DNA from: Bacteriovoracaceae bacterium
Lineage (GTDB): Bacteria; Bdellovibrionota; Bacteriovoracia; Bacteriovoracales; Bacteriovoracaceae
Length of the DNA: 59,713 bases
NCBI GenBank assembly: GCA_947461175.1
Contig: CANHIY010000004.1
Location: 1-59,713, forward strand
Reading direction: 5' to 3'
Position numbers and translations under genes: made by a program. The notes under the pieces are model-generated. The model was given only the letters and a program-made list of their open reading frames with translations, searched no databases and was not told where the DNA came from. Below are positions 34,875 through 43,612 of the stretch, piece by piece. How positions within the stretch are numbered: position 1 is the first letter of the stretch; each line of letters opens with the position of its first letter.

Positions 34875-35425
34875 GGATTTGCATTTTTTGTGGTGCTAAC
34901 TCTAGCCTGGATCCTAGGGTCGATGAGGAAGTTAAGTTTCTCATGAATTTTTTTGCCGATCATGGAGTTGAATTAATTTATGGAGGTGCCGGCATTGGCA
35001 TCATGGGTTCTCTGGCCACGGAACTTATCATCAAAAATGGTAAGGTTACGGGAGTTATTCCTCAGCAACTGATGAAAAAGGAAATTGCTCACGGAGGATT
35101 GACTCAATTACATGTTGTAAAAGATATGCATGAGCGGAAAAAAATGATGTATGACCTTTCGGATGCATTTTTAATCTTTCCCGGAGGATTTGGCACTTTA
35201 GATGAGCTTTTTGAAATACTTACCTGGAAACAACTTGGAATCCACAACAAGCCTATAGGTATTTTTAATATAGGGAATTACTACGATCATTTACTGAAAT
35301 TTTTGGATCACTCTGTTGAAAAAGGACTCGTAAGGCCTCAGGATAGGTCCCTTCTTTTTGATTCATCAGAATGGAGTGGGATTTGGGATTATTTTAAAAA
35401 CCATCCATCTCTGAAAGAAGTTTGA
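34871..35425 (+). CDS. LOG-family nucleotide phosphoribohydrolase
   Basis: 184 residues of the TIGR00730/LOG family: Rossmann-like fold with IYGGAGIGIMGSLA near the N-terminus and the signature FPGGFGTLDELFE. R/K in HERKKMM completes the active site. Members release the base from cytokinin-type or other nucleoside monophosphates. Overlaps the upstream gene by 4 bases; the following gene starts one base after its stop. Confidence 0.92.
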   Translation: MRICIFCGANSSLDPRVDEEVKFLMNFFADHGVELIYGGAGIGIMGSLATELIIKNGKVTGVIPQQLMKKEIAHGGLTQLHVVKDMHERKKMMYDLSDAFLIFPGGFGTLDELFEILTWKQLGIHNKPIGIFNIGNYYDHLLKFLDHSVEKGLVRPQDRSLLFDSSEWSGIWDYFKNHPSLKEV

Positions 35426-35426
35426 T

Positions 35427-36140
35427 ATGAATTTTTGGAGGAGATTTTTTAAAAAATCAAAGGAATACTTTCTCGAATTTACATTAGCGAATACTAACTG
35501 GAGAGTAGTCACATGGAATTTTGACTTCGATCTTAGTCAGGGCAGACAATGGTCAGTGGAAACTCATGGTGATCATACCATGCTAATCAGATGGACATTA
35601 GAAGAACATCCTTTAGTTGAATTTATTAAAAATAAAAAATTAGTCCAAAAAGAGAAATTAAAAGTTGACTCTAGTTCCTTAAAAGAACTCATGAATATAG
35701 CTCTTCACTCAACCATTCAACATGGTCTTGAAGTTAACAAAAGTTTTATGCTTATTCCTGTTAGTGGGGCAACTTCCCTTGATATACAAAATGAGGCCAG
35801 GGCCTTGCAGTGGATTCAGGCCAGTTTTGGAACACTACTAAGGTCTTTGGATGGATTTCAAACTAACAAAGATTTGATTTTAACAGGAGCTTTTTTTTCT
35901 GGAAAAGAGCCCCAAACACAGGAGAGTGTCTTAAGGGTGATTGCTTTTAATCTAGATATTTTTTACTATTTTCGGCCCGACCATACACTACATATTGTCA
36001 TTTTTGATGATAAAAACCATGGACATGGAACCACTAAAAATCCCAGCTTTCAGCAAATTATCAAAGTTACAAAACCTCAATTTTATGATGAGATAATTAA
36101 GCTCATCAACAAAATTGCCAAAGTCGGAGAAATCGTTTGA
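35427..36140 (+). CDS. Unknown cytoplasmic protein
   Basis: 237 residues, no signal peptide or membrane segment. Aromatic-rich N-terminus (NFWRRFFKKSKEYFLEF), a middle region containing MLIPVSGATSLDIQNEARAL and a C-terminal region with TLHIVIFDDKNHGHGTTKN. The pattern is conserved-looking but matches no family I can name. Coupled to both neighbours: starts one base after the LOG stop and its own stop overlaps the next TTG start. Confidence 0.72.
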   Translation: MNFWRRFFKKSKEYFLEFTLANTNWRVVTWNFDFDLSQGRQWSVETHGDHTMLIRWTLEEHPLVEFIKNKKLVQKEKLKVDSSSLKELMNIALHSTIQHGLEVNKSFMLIPVSGATSLDIQNEARALQWIQASFGTLLRSLDGFQTNKDLILTGAFFSGKEPQTQESVLRVIAFNLDIFYYFRPDHTLHIVIFDDKNHGHGTTKNPSFQQIIKVTKPQFYDEIIKLINKIAKVGEIV

Positions 36141-36739
36141 TAGGGTTCTTTTTACTTGTGATTATTTATTTCGCTTTTTCTCTGGGGCTCCCCTGGCATA
36201 AGATTCCATCGACTGTATCTTTCTCCTATGTTTTTGATCTTTTATTTGCCTTAAGTGTTTCATTTTTTTTCCAACTTCAGTGGAGGTTCAAATGGCACTT
36301 CTCCAAACAAAGCTTCAAGCTCATGACCGAAGTCTTTTCCTTAGCACTTTTTTCTGTGCTGGCCATTTGGTTTCTGGATATTGAGACACCGTTTCGTCTG
36401 TTGTCTGACCTAGAATGGCATTTACTCTTCTTTGCTCCCATTCTTGAAGAACTGGTTTTTCGTCAAACCTTCCAGCGTTTTCTCATTAATCAGTTGGGTG
36501 GGAAATATGTGACAAGTATGCTCGTGGCCAGTGTTTTTGCCTTCTCCCATCTCGTAGGACTTCAGGTCCTACCAGTTGAATATGTACCATTTATTGGCTT
36601 TCAGGTCTTTTATACCTTCACTTTGGGAGTCATTTGCGGACAGGCCATGCTGAGGTTTCACTCTATCTTTGCCCCCATTCTTCTACATTTTATATTTAAC
36701 CTGACCTTCTATATTGCCCTTCAACTCGAAATTATTTAA
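36137..36739 (+). CDS. CPBP-family intramembrane protease
   Basis: 200 residues from a TTG start overlapping the previous stop (TTGA). About six membrane segments. Catalytic signature of the CAAX-like CPBP family: Glu-Glu and Arg in APILEELVFRQTFQRFL, the second motif FAFSHL and the third HFIFNL. These are inner-membrane proteases or protease-like chaperones, often of unknown target. Confidence 0.88.
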   Translation: MIGFFLLVIIYFAFSLGLPWHKIPSTVSFSYVFDLLFALSVSFFFQLQWRFKWHFSKQSFKLMTEVFSLALFSVLAIWFLDIETPFRLLSDLEWHLLFFAPILEELVFRQTFQRFLINQLGGKYVTSMLVASVFAFSHLVGLQVLPVEYVPFIGFQVFYTFTLGVICGQAMLRFHSIFAPILLHFIFNLTFYIALQLEII

Positions 36740-36747
36740 GACCCTCC

Positions 36748-36776
36748 TTTACTAAATTTTCTGTCATTGCTATATT
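36748..36776 (+). promoter_or_regulatory. Putative miaB promoter
   Basis: TTTACT (36748-36753), 17-base spacer, TATATT (36771-36776, 5 of 6), 46 bases before the ATG at 36823. Confidence 0.5.
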
Positions 36777-36822
36777 GCGCCAAAACGCATCCCGGTCTAA
36801 GACCTATGTTTTGAGGACAAAT

Positions 36823-38244
36823 ATGGAACACAACTTAGGAAACTCTTCTCTGAAGGTAGGGGATATGGAATTCCCACCCCGTAAAGTATGGATGAAAACT
36901 TACGGTTGCCAGATGAATTATCACGACACTGAAAGAATCATGTCTCATCTTTCAGAGCTTAATTTTACTAAGACTGACCAACAATCTGATGCAGATTTGG
37001 TGATTTTTAATACTTGTGCAGTAAGGGATCTGGCGAATCAAAAATTCTACTCACATTTAGGTGAAACGAAGAAATTAAAGAACATTTCAAGCACCAGTTC
37101 TCTTGGTGAGCTTAAAAAAAATGTGATTGTGGCCGCCGGAGGTTGTATTGCTCAAACAGAGGGGAAGGAACTTATCTCCAAATACAAACAGCTAGATTTT
37201 GCCTTTGGTACAGACGTTATAGATAACATTGGGGAGATGGTTTACCGGGCCTATGCCGGTGAGAAAAAATTTTCTGTGACCTCTTGGGATAAATCCGAAA
37301 ACTATTCGATTGAGACCAAGATCACTCAAGGTTCACCCATGGCCTTTGTGAACATTATAAAAGGGTGTGACAAATTCTGCTCCTATTGTATTGTTCCCTT
37401 TACCCGTGGGAGGGAAAAAAGCCGAAGACTTGAGGAAGTGGTTAAAGATGTAAAACGTCTGGTGGAATACTCAGGAGTCCAGGAAGTTATGCTATTGGGT
37501 CAGAATGTAAACTCATTTGGTAAAGAGAATGGGGAATCCTTGGCTCAACTTATTATGGAGCTAGATAGAATTGAAGGGCTCCAGCGCCTAAGATACACGA
37601 CTTCTCACCCATATGATGTGACTGATGATTTGGTGGAGGCCCATAAGAGTGCTAAAAAACTTGCCAATCATTTGCACCTCCCTGTCCAGTCAGGTTCAAA
37701 CACTGTGCTTCAAAGGATGCTCAGAGAATATACAATTGAGCATTACCTTGGTCTTATTGAAAAAATGAGGAAGGCAAATCCAGAGATGATCATTTCAACT
37801 GACATCATCGCTGGCTTTCCCAATGAAACAGAGGAAGAACACGAGGCAACTTTAAAGCTTTTAGATGATGCTCAATTCGATTTCATTTATGCTTACGCCT
37901 ATTCTTCCAGAAAAGGAACGAAAGCGTCTCGTATGAATGACGTTTTAAATGATGATATTAGAGGAAGGCGTCTTCGTGAGATCCAGGAAAAACAACTGAA
38001 GATCCAGGCCAATATACGTCAACAAATGGTTGGTAAAACTTACCGGATTTTGGTGGAAGAAAAAGGTCTTTCAAAAGGAGTTTTGAAATGGACCGGAAGA
38101 ACTTCCTGTTCTCGCTTGGTGCACTTTGAACCTCCCGTTGCAGACCAGGATTTTCAGTGGCACTGGGTAGATGTTGAAATCTTGTCGGCCACCGCACTTT
38201 CAACTCAAGGAAAAATAATAAAAGATCACGGTAAAACATTGTGA
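36823..38244 (+). CDS. miaB: tRNA methylthiotransferase MiaB
   Basis: 473 residues from ATG 36823, which has GAGGA 5 bases upstream; an in-frame TTG at 36775 lies inside the promoter and is rejected. N-terminal UPF0004 domain with cluster Cys in KTYGCQMN, FNTCAVRDLA and AAGGCIAQ; radical-SAM motif CDKFCSYC followed by IVPFTRGREKSR; C-terminal TRAM domain (about 405-470). Adds the methylthio group to i6A37 of tRNAs reading UNN codons. The next gene's GTG overlaps its stop. Confidence 0.96.
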   Translation: MEHNLGNSSLKVGDMEFPPRKVWMKTYGCQMNYHDTERIMSHLSELNFTKTDQQSDADLVIFNTCAVRDLANQKFYSHLGETKKLKNISSTSSLGELKKNVIVAAGGCIAQTEGKELISKYKQLDFAFGTDVIDNIGEMVYRAYAGEKKFSVTSWDKSENYSIETKITQGSPMAFVNIIKGCDKFCSYCIVPFTRGREKSRRLEEVVKDVKRLVEYSGVQEVMLLGQNVNSFGKENGESLAQLIMELDRIEGLQRLRYTTSHPYDVTDDLVEAHKSAKKLANHLHLPVQSGSNTVLQRMLREYTIEHYLGLIEKMRKANPEMIISTDIIAGFPNETEEEHEATLKLLDDAQFDFIYAYAYSSRKGTKASRMNDVLNDDIRGRRLREIQEKQLKIQANIRQQMVGKTYRILVEEKGLSKGVLKWTGRTSCSRLVHFEPPVADQDFQWHWVDVEILSATALSTQGKIIKDHGKTL

Positions 38245-38597
38245 AACCAATTTGGTTTATTTTTGCCTGGGTAAGCTTTCTATTTGGAGTTGTTGGAGCC
38301 TTTATTCCGATTCTTCCGACGACACCCTTTCTGATTTTGTCGGCCTTTTTGTTTTCAAAATCTTCTCCTCGATTCCACAAATGGTTACTTGATTTACCTT
38401 TGGCTGGTGAGGGGATTAGGGATTGGAACCAAAATAAAGTGATTCGCCCCAAGGCCAAGATGTTATGTACAACAATGATCTCACTTTCTCTCATCCTCAT
38501 TCATAGGAACAGCTCCATTCCATTCATCATTAAATGGTCCGTGAGTCTTGTATTGATTTCTGTTTGTCTTTTCGTGGTGACTAGAAAAAGTAAATAA
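38241..38597 (+). CDS. DUF454 (YbaN-type) small membrane protein
   Basis: 118 residues from GTG 38241, overlapping the miaB stop by 4 bases. Family pattern: GAFIPILPTTPFLILSAFLF near the N-terminus, FHKWLLDLPLAGEGIRDWN, then two C-terminal membrane helices. Inner-membrane protein of unknown function. Confidence 0.9.
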   Translation: MKPIWFIFAWVSFLFGVVGAFIPILPTTPFLILSAFLFSKSSPRFHKWLLDLPLAGEGIRDWNQNKVIRPKAKMLCTTMISLSLILIHRNSSIPFIIKWSVSLVLISVCLFVVTRKSK

Positions 38598-38636
38598 GCA
38601 CTTCGTTTTATCCTGAAATAGGATAAAATTTTAATT

Positions 38637-39716
38637 ATGATTTTCCGTATTTTTTTACCTTTAATTCTTTTTTCTAGTTGTACCATGGTAAGTTATTTAA
38701 CTGAGCAGGGGCTAGAGCAGGTTAAGCTTCAGCTCAATGGTCGTCATAATGATGAATTTCTGAATGATCCGGGTGTCTCTGAGGAGATGAAGAGGAAGGT
38801 CTTGCTGATAGGTGAGTATAAAAAGTTTTTTTATCACTACTTTGGACGAAAACCTACAAACATATATGATAAAATCACCATCCTTCCAAACAAAGCGGTA
38901 ACTTATCTGGTTATTGCAAGTCCTCATACTAAAATTAGTGCCCATGAATTTAATTTTCCTCTCATGGGGAGTTTTCCTTATATTGGTTTTTTTAATAAAA
39001 GTTCCGCCCAATCCTTTGCTCAGTCTTTGTCGGAGGATCAAAATCTCGTCACCTACATCCGTCCTGTTTATGCTTATTCTACTCTGGGGTATTTTGAAGA
39101 CAGGATTCTTTCATCTTTTTTTCACTATGATGACGTTGAATTAGCGGAACTGATTTTTCATGAACTATTCCATACTATTTTCTTCATAAAGGATGAGGTT
39201 GATGTCAATGAGAACCTTGCGAATCTTTTTGGAAAGGCCTTGTTAAGAGAATTTTTTAAAGAAAGAAATGAACTTAAATTATTTCTTGAAAATGAAGCTA
39301 AAAAAGAAAAATTATCCTCACGCGTGGTTGAACTTATTGGTATTCTAAAAGATGAATTTTCTAAACTTGGAGGGTTTATTACGGATAAGAAGGCCGACAT
39401 CATGACCAAAAGGTTTGTGACGGAGGTTTTCATTCCTGACTTAACTTCTTTTTGTCATTCCTTGATGCTCCCAGAGGAAGATTGTGACATTAAGGAAGAG
39501 TGGAACCAGGCCTCATTTGCAGCATTCCTTACCTATGAAGAAGACCAAGATTTTTTAAAAAATCTTCAGGAAGGTTTGAAGTTAAACTTGAAAGATTATC
39601 TTGTTTGGTTACAAAAAGAATATGATTCTTTTAAAGAACAGTCTAAAGTAAAAACATTCTCTGATTACTTGAAAAATAAGCTAAGGCTACAAAATGCGAC
39701 ACATCTTACTGATTGA
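38637..39716 (+). CDS. Lipoprotein, predicted aminopeptidase (COG4324 type)
   Basis: 359 residues. Lipobox LILFSSC at 10-16 marks it for lipid attachment. The pattern FNFPLMGSFPYIGFF and YSTLGYFEDRILSSFF, then a zinc motif in LIFHELFHTIFFI (HExxH form) and a downstream Glu in VNENLANLFG, match the predicted aminopeptidase family PF10023. Acts in the periplasm if lipidated. Ribosome binding site is weak. The 3' end overlaps gshB by 23 bases. Confidence 0.85.
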   Translation: MIFRIFLPLILFSSCTMVSYLTEQGLEQVKLQLNGRHNDEFLNDPGVSEEMKRKVLLIGEYKKFFYHYFGRKPTNIYDKITILPNKAVTYLVIASPHTKISAHEFNFPLMGSFPYIGFFNKSSAQSFAQSLSEDQNLVTYIRPVYAYSTLGYFEDRILSSFFHYDDVELAELIFHELFHTIFFIKDEVDVNENLANLFGKALLREFFKERNELKLFLENEAKKEKLSSRVVELIGILKDEFSKLGGFITDKKADIMTKRFVTEVFIPDLTSFCHSLMLPEEDCDIKEEWNQASFAAFLTYEEDQDFLKNLQEGLKLNLKDYLVWLQKEYDSFKEQSKVKTFSDYLKNKLRLQNATHLTD

Positions 39717-40641
39717 TCCTTTGTCGAATTTAAACATTAAAAAAGACTCCTCTCTCATGCTCGCCTTATCCATGAAAAATAAAGGAATTGAAACTTATAT
39801 TTTTTTTGAGAAGGATTTTTCCATCCACAATCTAGGAGTTCAAAAGATCAGGGTTCATAGCTTCGAGGGAGCCTTTAGGGATGATGAGATCTATCTTGCG
39901 AGCTTTAAGACGACTGGAGAAAAAGTTATTGAGCTCAATTCATCAGATGTTTTACACATGAGGCTTGACCCTCCTTTTGATTCCAGATATTTGAGGATCC
40001 TGTGGATGCTTGATCACTTGGTTAGGATGGGTATTAAGGTGATGAATGACCCAAGAGGCATCATGATTTTTAATGAAAAACTTTATGCTTACAGATCTCA
40101 AGGCGCAACTCCAAGTTTTGTAGGACAAAATCTCAATTTAGCACGTCAATTTGTGGAACACCTCCATCCTAAACCACAGGATCTTATTTTAAAACCAATG
40201 GATCTTTATAGTGGACTAGGGGTGGAGAAATATTCTGTGAATAATTGGGAAAAAAGATTTGAAGAAAAAGTTATTGAGCTTCAAGGACCGGTGATTGTTC
40301 AGCCTTTCTTAGAGGCCGTGACTTCTGGGGAAATCCGCTCTGTTTTTTTTAAAGGTAGAGAGCTGGGAACTATTCTTAAAACGCCAAAAGACGGAGAGTT
40401 TCTTTCAAATATTGCTCAAGGGGCAACTTTTCATGCTGAGGAGCTCATTTCAAAAACTAGAGCTCAGTGTGAGGCGATAGTCAAAGAGTTGCAACAATTT
40501 GGTGTTGATTGGGTCGCCTTTGATATCCTGGGTGATTCTGTTCAGGAAGTTAATATCACTTGTCCTGGTCTTTTGGTTGAGGTGAGTTTTGCCCTTCAAA
40601 AGAACCTGGCCAACCAAATTATTGACTTGATGATGGATTAA
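39694..40641 (+). CDS. gshB: Glutathione synthetase
   Basis: 315 residues, ATP-grasp fold. Recognisable blocks: HMRLDPPFDSRYL, VMNDPRGIMIFNEKLYAY, LILKPMDLYSGLGVEKY, and EVNITCPGLLVEVS near the end (usual NVTSPTGLREI region, here diverged). Joins gamma-glutamylcysteine and glycine. gshA is not in this window. AAGG 7 bases before the ATG. Confidence 0.9.
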   Translation: MRHILLIDPLSNLNIKKDSSLMLALSMKNKGIETYIFFEKDFSIHNLGVQKIRVHSFEGAFRDDEIYLASFKTTGEKVIELNSSDVLHMRLDPPFDSRYLRILWMLDHLVRMGIKVMNDPRGIMIFNEKLYAYRSQGATPSFVGQNLNLARQFVEHLHPKPQDLILKPMDLYSGLGVEKYSVNNWEKRFEEKVIELQGPVIVQPFLEAVTSGEIRSVFFKGRELGTILKTPKDGEFLSNIAQGATFHAEELISKTRAQCEAIVKELQQFGVDWVAFDILGDSVQEVNITCPGLLVEVSFALQKNLANQIIDLMMD

Positions 40642-41618
40642 TCAAAAGTTTTTGTTCCATCTGCCGCCACCTCGATATCCATAGTCCAGCAGTCCATAGA
40701 TCTTACGTCAGAAAATACATTTGAGTTTTTAAATCCGTAAAGATGATAATCGTTTGGAAATACACCCTGGTTGCCCCGGACAGATTGGACAATGAGGTAA
40801 ATCCCGTTGGGATAGGTCGATGCATAACTGGAAAGATCTATTGCCTGAGTGCAAGAGTTGACGTTTACATTAAAGTTTCCAATCGGTTCCGTTTGAGTGG
40901 TGCCATCTGCCTTTGTTCCTACCAAAGATACAGAGAATTGAAGCTTGGTGTAGCCAGCAATACTCGACATTTTTGTATAGCTAGGTATGTAGCAGTAAGG
41001 AGAGCTTTGGGTATTTTCAGGTTGAGTCCTTGGCTTAAACCTAACTTTCAGCACAGAATCTGTCTGAAATAGTGTTTTTGCACTGGCAACACTTTTTAAG
41101 ATGGAGGATGTATTTAAGTACTGGGATGCAATAGGGGATGCGGGACTGTAAAAAGTTTTACCTTGAATGCCCACTGAGGCTTTTCGAGTTTCAAAAGGAG
41201 CAAAGTTAATTCCCGTTGGGGCATAGGTAGTGGAGCAGTTTTCTGCTGGCTCTCCGCCTGGGTATTGAACCCCCCAGTTTTGATAAATGGGATTAGATGA
41301 AACGTTTGTATAAGGGTTAGTGATGACATTTGGTCCACCACTTGAACAAGACGTGTGAGAGGGGTAGTTTTGGCAAAAACCCGGACACCCTTGGGTTTGC
41401 CAGTAAGACTGCTGACTTTGGTAACAGATATTTACAGTGCCGGTTGTTCCACCGGAGTTTGTTCCACCTTGAGTTGTTCCATAGGAGTTGTATCCAGGAC
41501 ATCCAGGTATCCAATAATTGTTCCCAATGCAGTTACTTGATGAACTTTTATTTTTTTTCTCCTGGCATGAACTCATTAAGAGGAGTGAGAAAATAAAAAT
41601 AAAAGGAATGTATTTCAT
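40638..41618 (-). CDS. Cys-rich lipoprotein, unknown
   Basis: 326 residues. Lipobox LLLMSSC at 12-18. The next 100 residues are Gly/Ser/Thr/Asn-rich with paired Cys and a twice-used element: NNYWIPGCPGYN and QSYWQTQGCPGFC. The C-terminal 200 residues are beta-rich with further Cys (SPYCYIP, VNSCTQA, MDCWTMD), suggesting a disulphide-stabilised surface domain. It converges on gshB with a 4-base overlap of the stops. Family unknown; a secreted surface or adhesin-like role is only a guess. Confidence 0.8.
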   Translation of the reverse strand: MKYIPFIFIFSLLLMSSCQEKKNKSSSSNCIGNNYWIPGCPGYNSYGTTQGGTNSGGTTGTVNICYQSQQSYWQTQGCPGFCQNYPSHTSCSSGGPNVITNPYTNVSSNPIYQNWGVQYPGGEPAENCSTTYAPTGINFAPFETRKASVGIQGKTFYSPASPIASQYLNTSSILKSVASAKTLFQTDSVLKVRFKPRTQPENTQSSPYCYIPSYTKMSSIAGYTKLQFSVSLVGTKADGTTQTEPIGNFNVNVNSCTQAIDLSSYASTYPNGIYLIVQSVRGNQGVFPNDYHLYGFKNSNVFSDVRSMDCWTMDIEVAADGTKTFD

Positions 41619-41782
41619 AAGTTTAATCCTTATTCCGTAACACCTTTCGGCAATTCTTCTGCTTTACTTGATAGAAGTTTTATTGAGTACTCTTAACTTA
41701 TTGAAATTATGAAAAAGTCTGACAGGATTTAAAAGATTTAAGTGTCTTTTCGAATTTTTATTTAGATGGCTAAATAGTATGT

Positions 41783-42265
41783 ATGAAAAGAAAAGATTTC
41801 TATCAACTTGTGGCCCCGCTTTCAGAAAAACTCTACAGGCATGCTTATACATTGATTCCAGATGATCTACAGGCAGAACAGTTGGTGGTGGATGGCCTTA
41901 ATGCCTATTTGTTGAGAGAAAGAAAAAAAATCTTACTTAAGGAAGTAAATTTAGAAGATAAAAAAGAGGTGACCCTCCAGAGGAGGTATCATTTCAAAGG
42001 GATTCTTCGAAATATATGCGATATCGGAATCCGTCGTTCGGTTCACTTTCTCGAACAGATGAAGGATATGAGGCCTCATGGGTATCATTCATTTTATTCT
42101 CTCGAACCTAAAGTTCGTTTTACTATGAGTCTTCGCTTTGATGCTAAGTTCACGGTGGAGGAGATTGAAGATATTATTCAACTTCCTCGTTATGAAGTTA
42201 TTGAGAAGTTACATAATGGACGTTTTCTTCTTGCCACTGACCTAAATCCTGGAAGCTCCCTATGA
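41783..42265 (+). CDS. Divergent ECF sigma factor-like protein
   Basis: 160 residues. N-terminal 45 residues fit sigma region 2 (LYRHAYTLIPDDLQAEQLVVD, shown up to the acidic pair), and residues about 105-150 fit region 4 with a helix-turn-helix (FTVEEIEDIIQLPRYEVIEKL). The two are joined by a basic linker. No good ribosome binding site precedes the ATG. The next gene overlaps by 4 bases and looks like an anti-sigma domain, which supports the reading. Could instead be a sigma-like protein that no longer binds core polymerase. Confidence 0.62.
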   Translation: MKRKDFYQLVAPLSEKLYRHAYTLIPDDLQAEQLVVDGLNAYLLRERKKILLKEVNLEDKKEVTLQRRYHFKGILRNICDIGIRRSVHFLEQMKDMRPHGYHSFYSLEPKVRFTMSLRFDAKFTVEEIEDIIQLPRYEVIEKLHNGRFLLATDLNPGSSL

Positions 42266-42582
42266 TGCTCGAAAAGAATTTTGATGATAAAACATTTGAA
42301 AAAAAAATCATCCCATATCTGGATGGATCACTTTCAATTGAGGAAACCTCTGAGTTTCAAGCTTTTATTTCTACTCATCCAGAGTTTGAAAAAAAAATTA
42401 AAGCGAAAGAACTGGAGATTGAAAATTTTAAAAAAATGATTCCTGCTGCTGTCATCTCAAAAGAGACTCTCGAATCGATACAGACCGAAATGCGAGTTTC
42501 CATCTTTAATCTTTTAAGTGAAGAGCCCAAAAGCTTTTTTGATCATTGGAGGATAAAATGGGAAGATTGGAGAAGCCGTTAG
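42262..42582 (+). CDS. Small anti-sigma-like protein without membrane anchor
   Basis: 106 residues. The N-terminal segment KIIPYLDGSLSIEETSEFQAF has the helical pattern of anti-sigma domains, but the zinc ligands HxxxCxxC are absent. There is no membrane helix, so if it binds the sigma-like protein encoded just upstream it does so in the cytoplasm. Starts 4 bases inside the upstream gene. The stop overlaps the end of the convergent TonB-like gene by 4 bases. Confidence 0.6.
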   Translation: MMLEKNFDDKTFEKKIIPYLDGSLSIEETSEFQAFISTHPEFEKKIKAKELEIENFKKMIPAAVISKETLESIQTEMRVSIFNLLSEEPKSFFDHWRIKWEDWRSR

Positions 42583-43418
42583 CCATTTAAAATTTCAAGA
42601 GTGTAGTACATTGAAAATTCATTTTTCTTTTCCCATAACGCCTTAGGCGGATTATGAAGCTGATCAATTCCTTTTACTATTTCTTCGAATAAGTCCTGGA
42701 TTTCATTGATTTTAGTCCATCTTACCATTTTAATTTGTATGATGTTCCCCTCTGAATCATAAGTAACTCTTGCAGTCATTGTTATTCTAGATTGGGAGGG
42801 AACCTTGTAGTGGGGGTGAGTTCTTTGGAACGTATTAAGATTTTTGAGAATAGAGTTTACATAATTTATCGCCACTCTCTTTTGAAAACCGTAAAACATT
42901 AATTCGTATTCATTTAATTGATCGGGTGCAACCCCCTCTGGAACTTCAATGCTCACTATGGCATCGTTAATCTTTTGGGAGCTTTGGATCATATCAGAGA
43001 GAGCAAGGCCTCCTGATGGGAAGGACTTAGAGTAATTTCTAAACTCCTTACTCTTGAGACTTATGGCGCTAATTTCCTTCACGGATTGTGAAGGCTTCAC
43101 CTCTGGTCTTGTTCCCGCACGTGGCCGAGGTAAGTCCATGTCCAGTGATAAGTCTTTAAAACTAACTTGGCTTTTTTTCGATCTTGCACCTGCTTCCATG
43201 ATACTGTTTGAAGTTTGAATGTTTGGGTGCTCACTTTTGGCAGTTTTAACTCGTCTGATCTTGAGTAAAGAAGGAGTATAATGATTTGGTAAAAATGAAG
43301 AAAGACTGAAAAGTGGAGTGCCTTTAGAAAGCATAAAAAAAATATGCACTACCAGCACCGTAAAAAAAATTACAGAAAAATTAATTCTTATCTTTAATTG
43401 AATATTTTCAACCGACAT
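42579..43418 (-). CDS. TonB-like membrane protein
   Basis: 279 residues from ATG 43418, which has GGAG 9 bases upstream (an earlier ATG at 43439 does not). Membrane anchor about 15-33 (SVIFFTVLVVHIFFML), a basic and Pro-containing spacer (about 50-120), and a C-terminal TonB-like domain (about 190-279) with RITMTARVTYDSEGNIIQI and LHNPPKALWEKK. Resembles an energy transducer that would need an ExbBD/TolQR-type motor; none is adjacent. The only motor genes seen are at 1698-2824. Confidence 0.68.
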   Translation of the reverse strand: MSVENIQLKIRINFSVIFFTVLVVHIFFMLSKGTPLFSLSSFLPNHYTPSLLKIRRVKTAKSEHPNIQTSNSIMEAGARSKKSQVSFKDLSLDMDLPRPRAGTRPEVKPSQSVKEISAISLKSKEFRNYSKSFPSGGLALSDMIQSSQKINDAIVSIEVPEGVAPDQLNEYELMFYGFQKRVAINYVNSILKNLNTFQRTHPHYKVPSQSRITMTARVTYDSEGNIIQIKMVRWTKINEIQDLFEEIVKGIDQLHNPPKALWEKKNEFSMYYTLEILNG

Positions 43419-43425
43419 GGGTCGG
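43412..43425 (-). promoter_or_regulatory. Hairpin around the TonB-like start codon
   Basis: CCGAC (43412-43416), loop ATGG, GTCGG (43421-43425): a perfect 5-pair stem in which the start codon (complement of 43416-43418) lies. The ribosome binding site lies just outside it. Confidence 0.35.
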
Positions 43426-43612
43426 ACTCCTTTACTCAACTACATCATAGCATCTTGTACCCATAAGAATCAAACAAAGTCATAGAATGAGCAAGATAAT
43501 ACCAATTGAAAGAAATAGTCGGTCAAATTTTCCAAACTTGACTCAAGTCTTAGGGAAAAGAGAGAATATCATTGTGCCCTAACCATTGTTACAACAAGGA
43601 TGTTACGTAACT

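Noticed and set aside
37958-38500. 180-codon open frame on the minus strand
   Set aside because: Antisense to the end of miaB and DUF454, both firmly identified; composition is that of a shadow frame.
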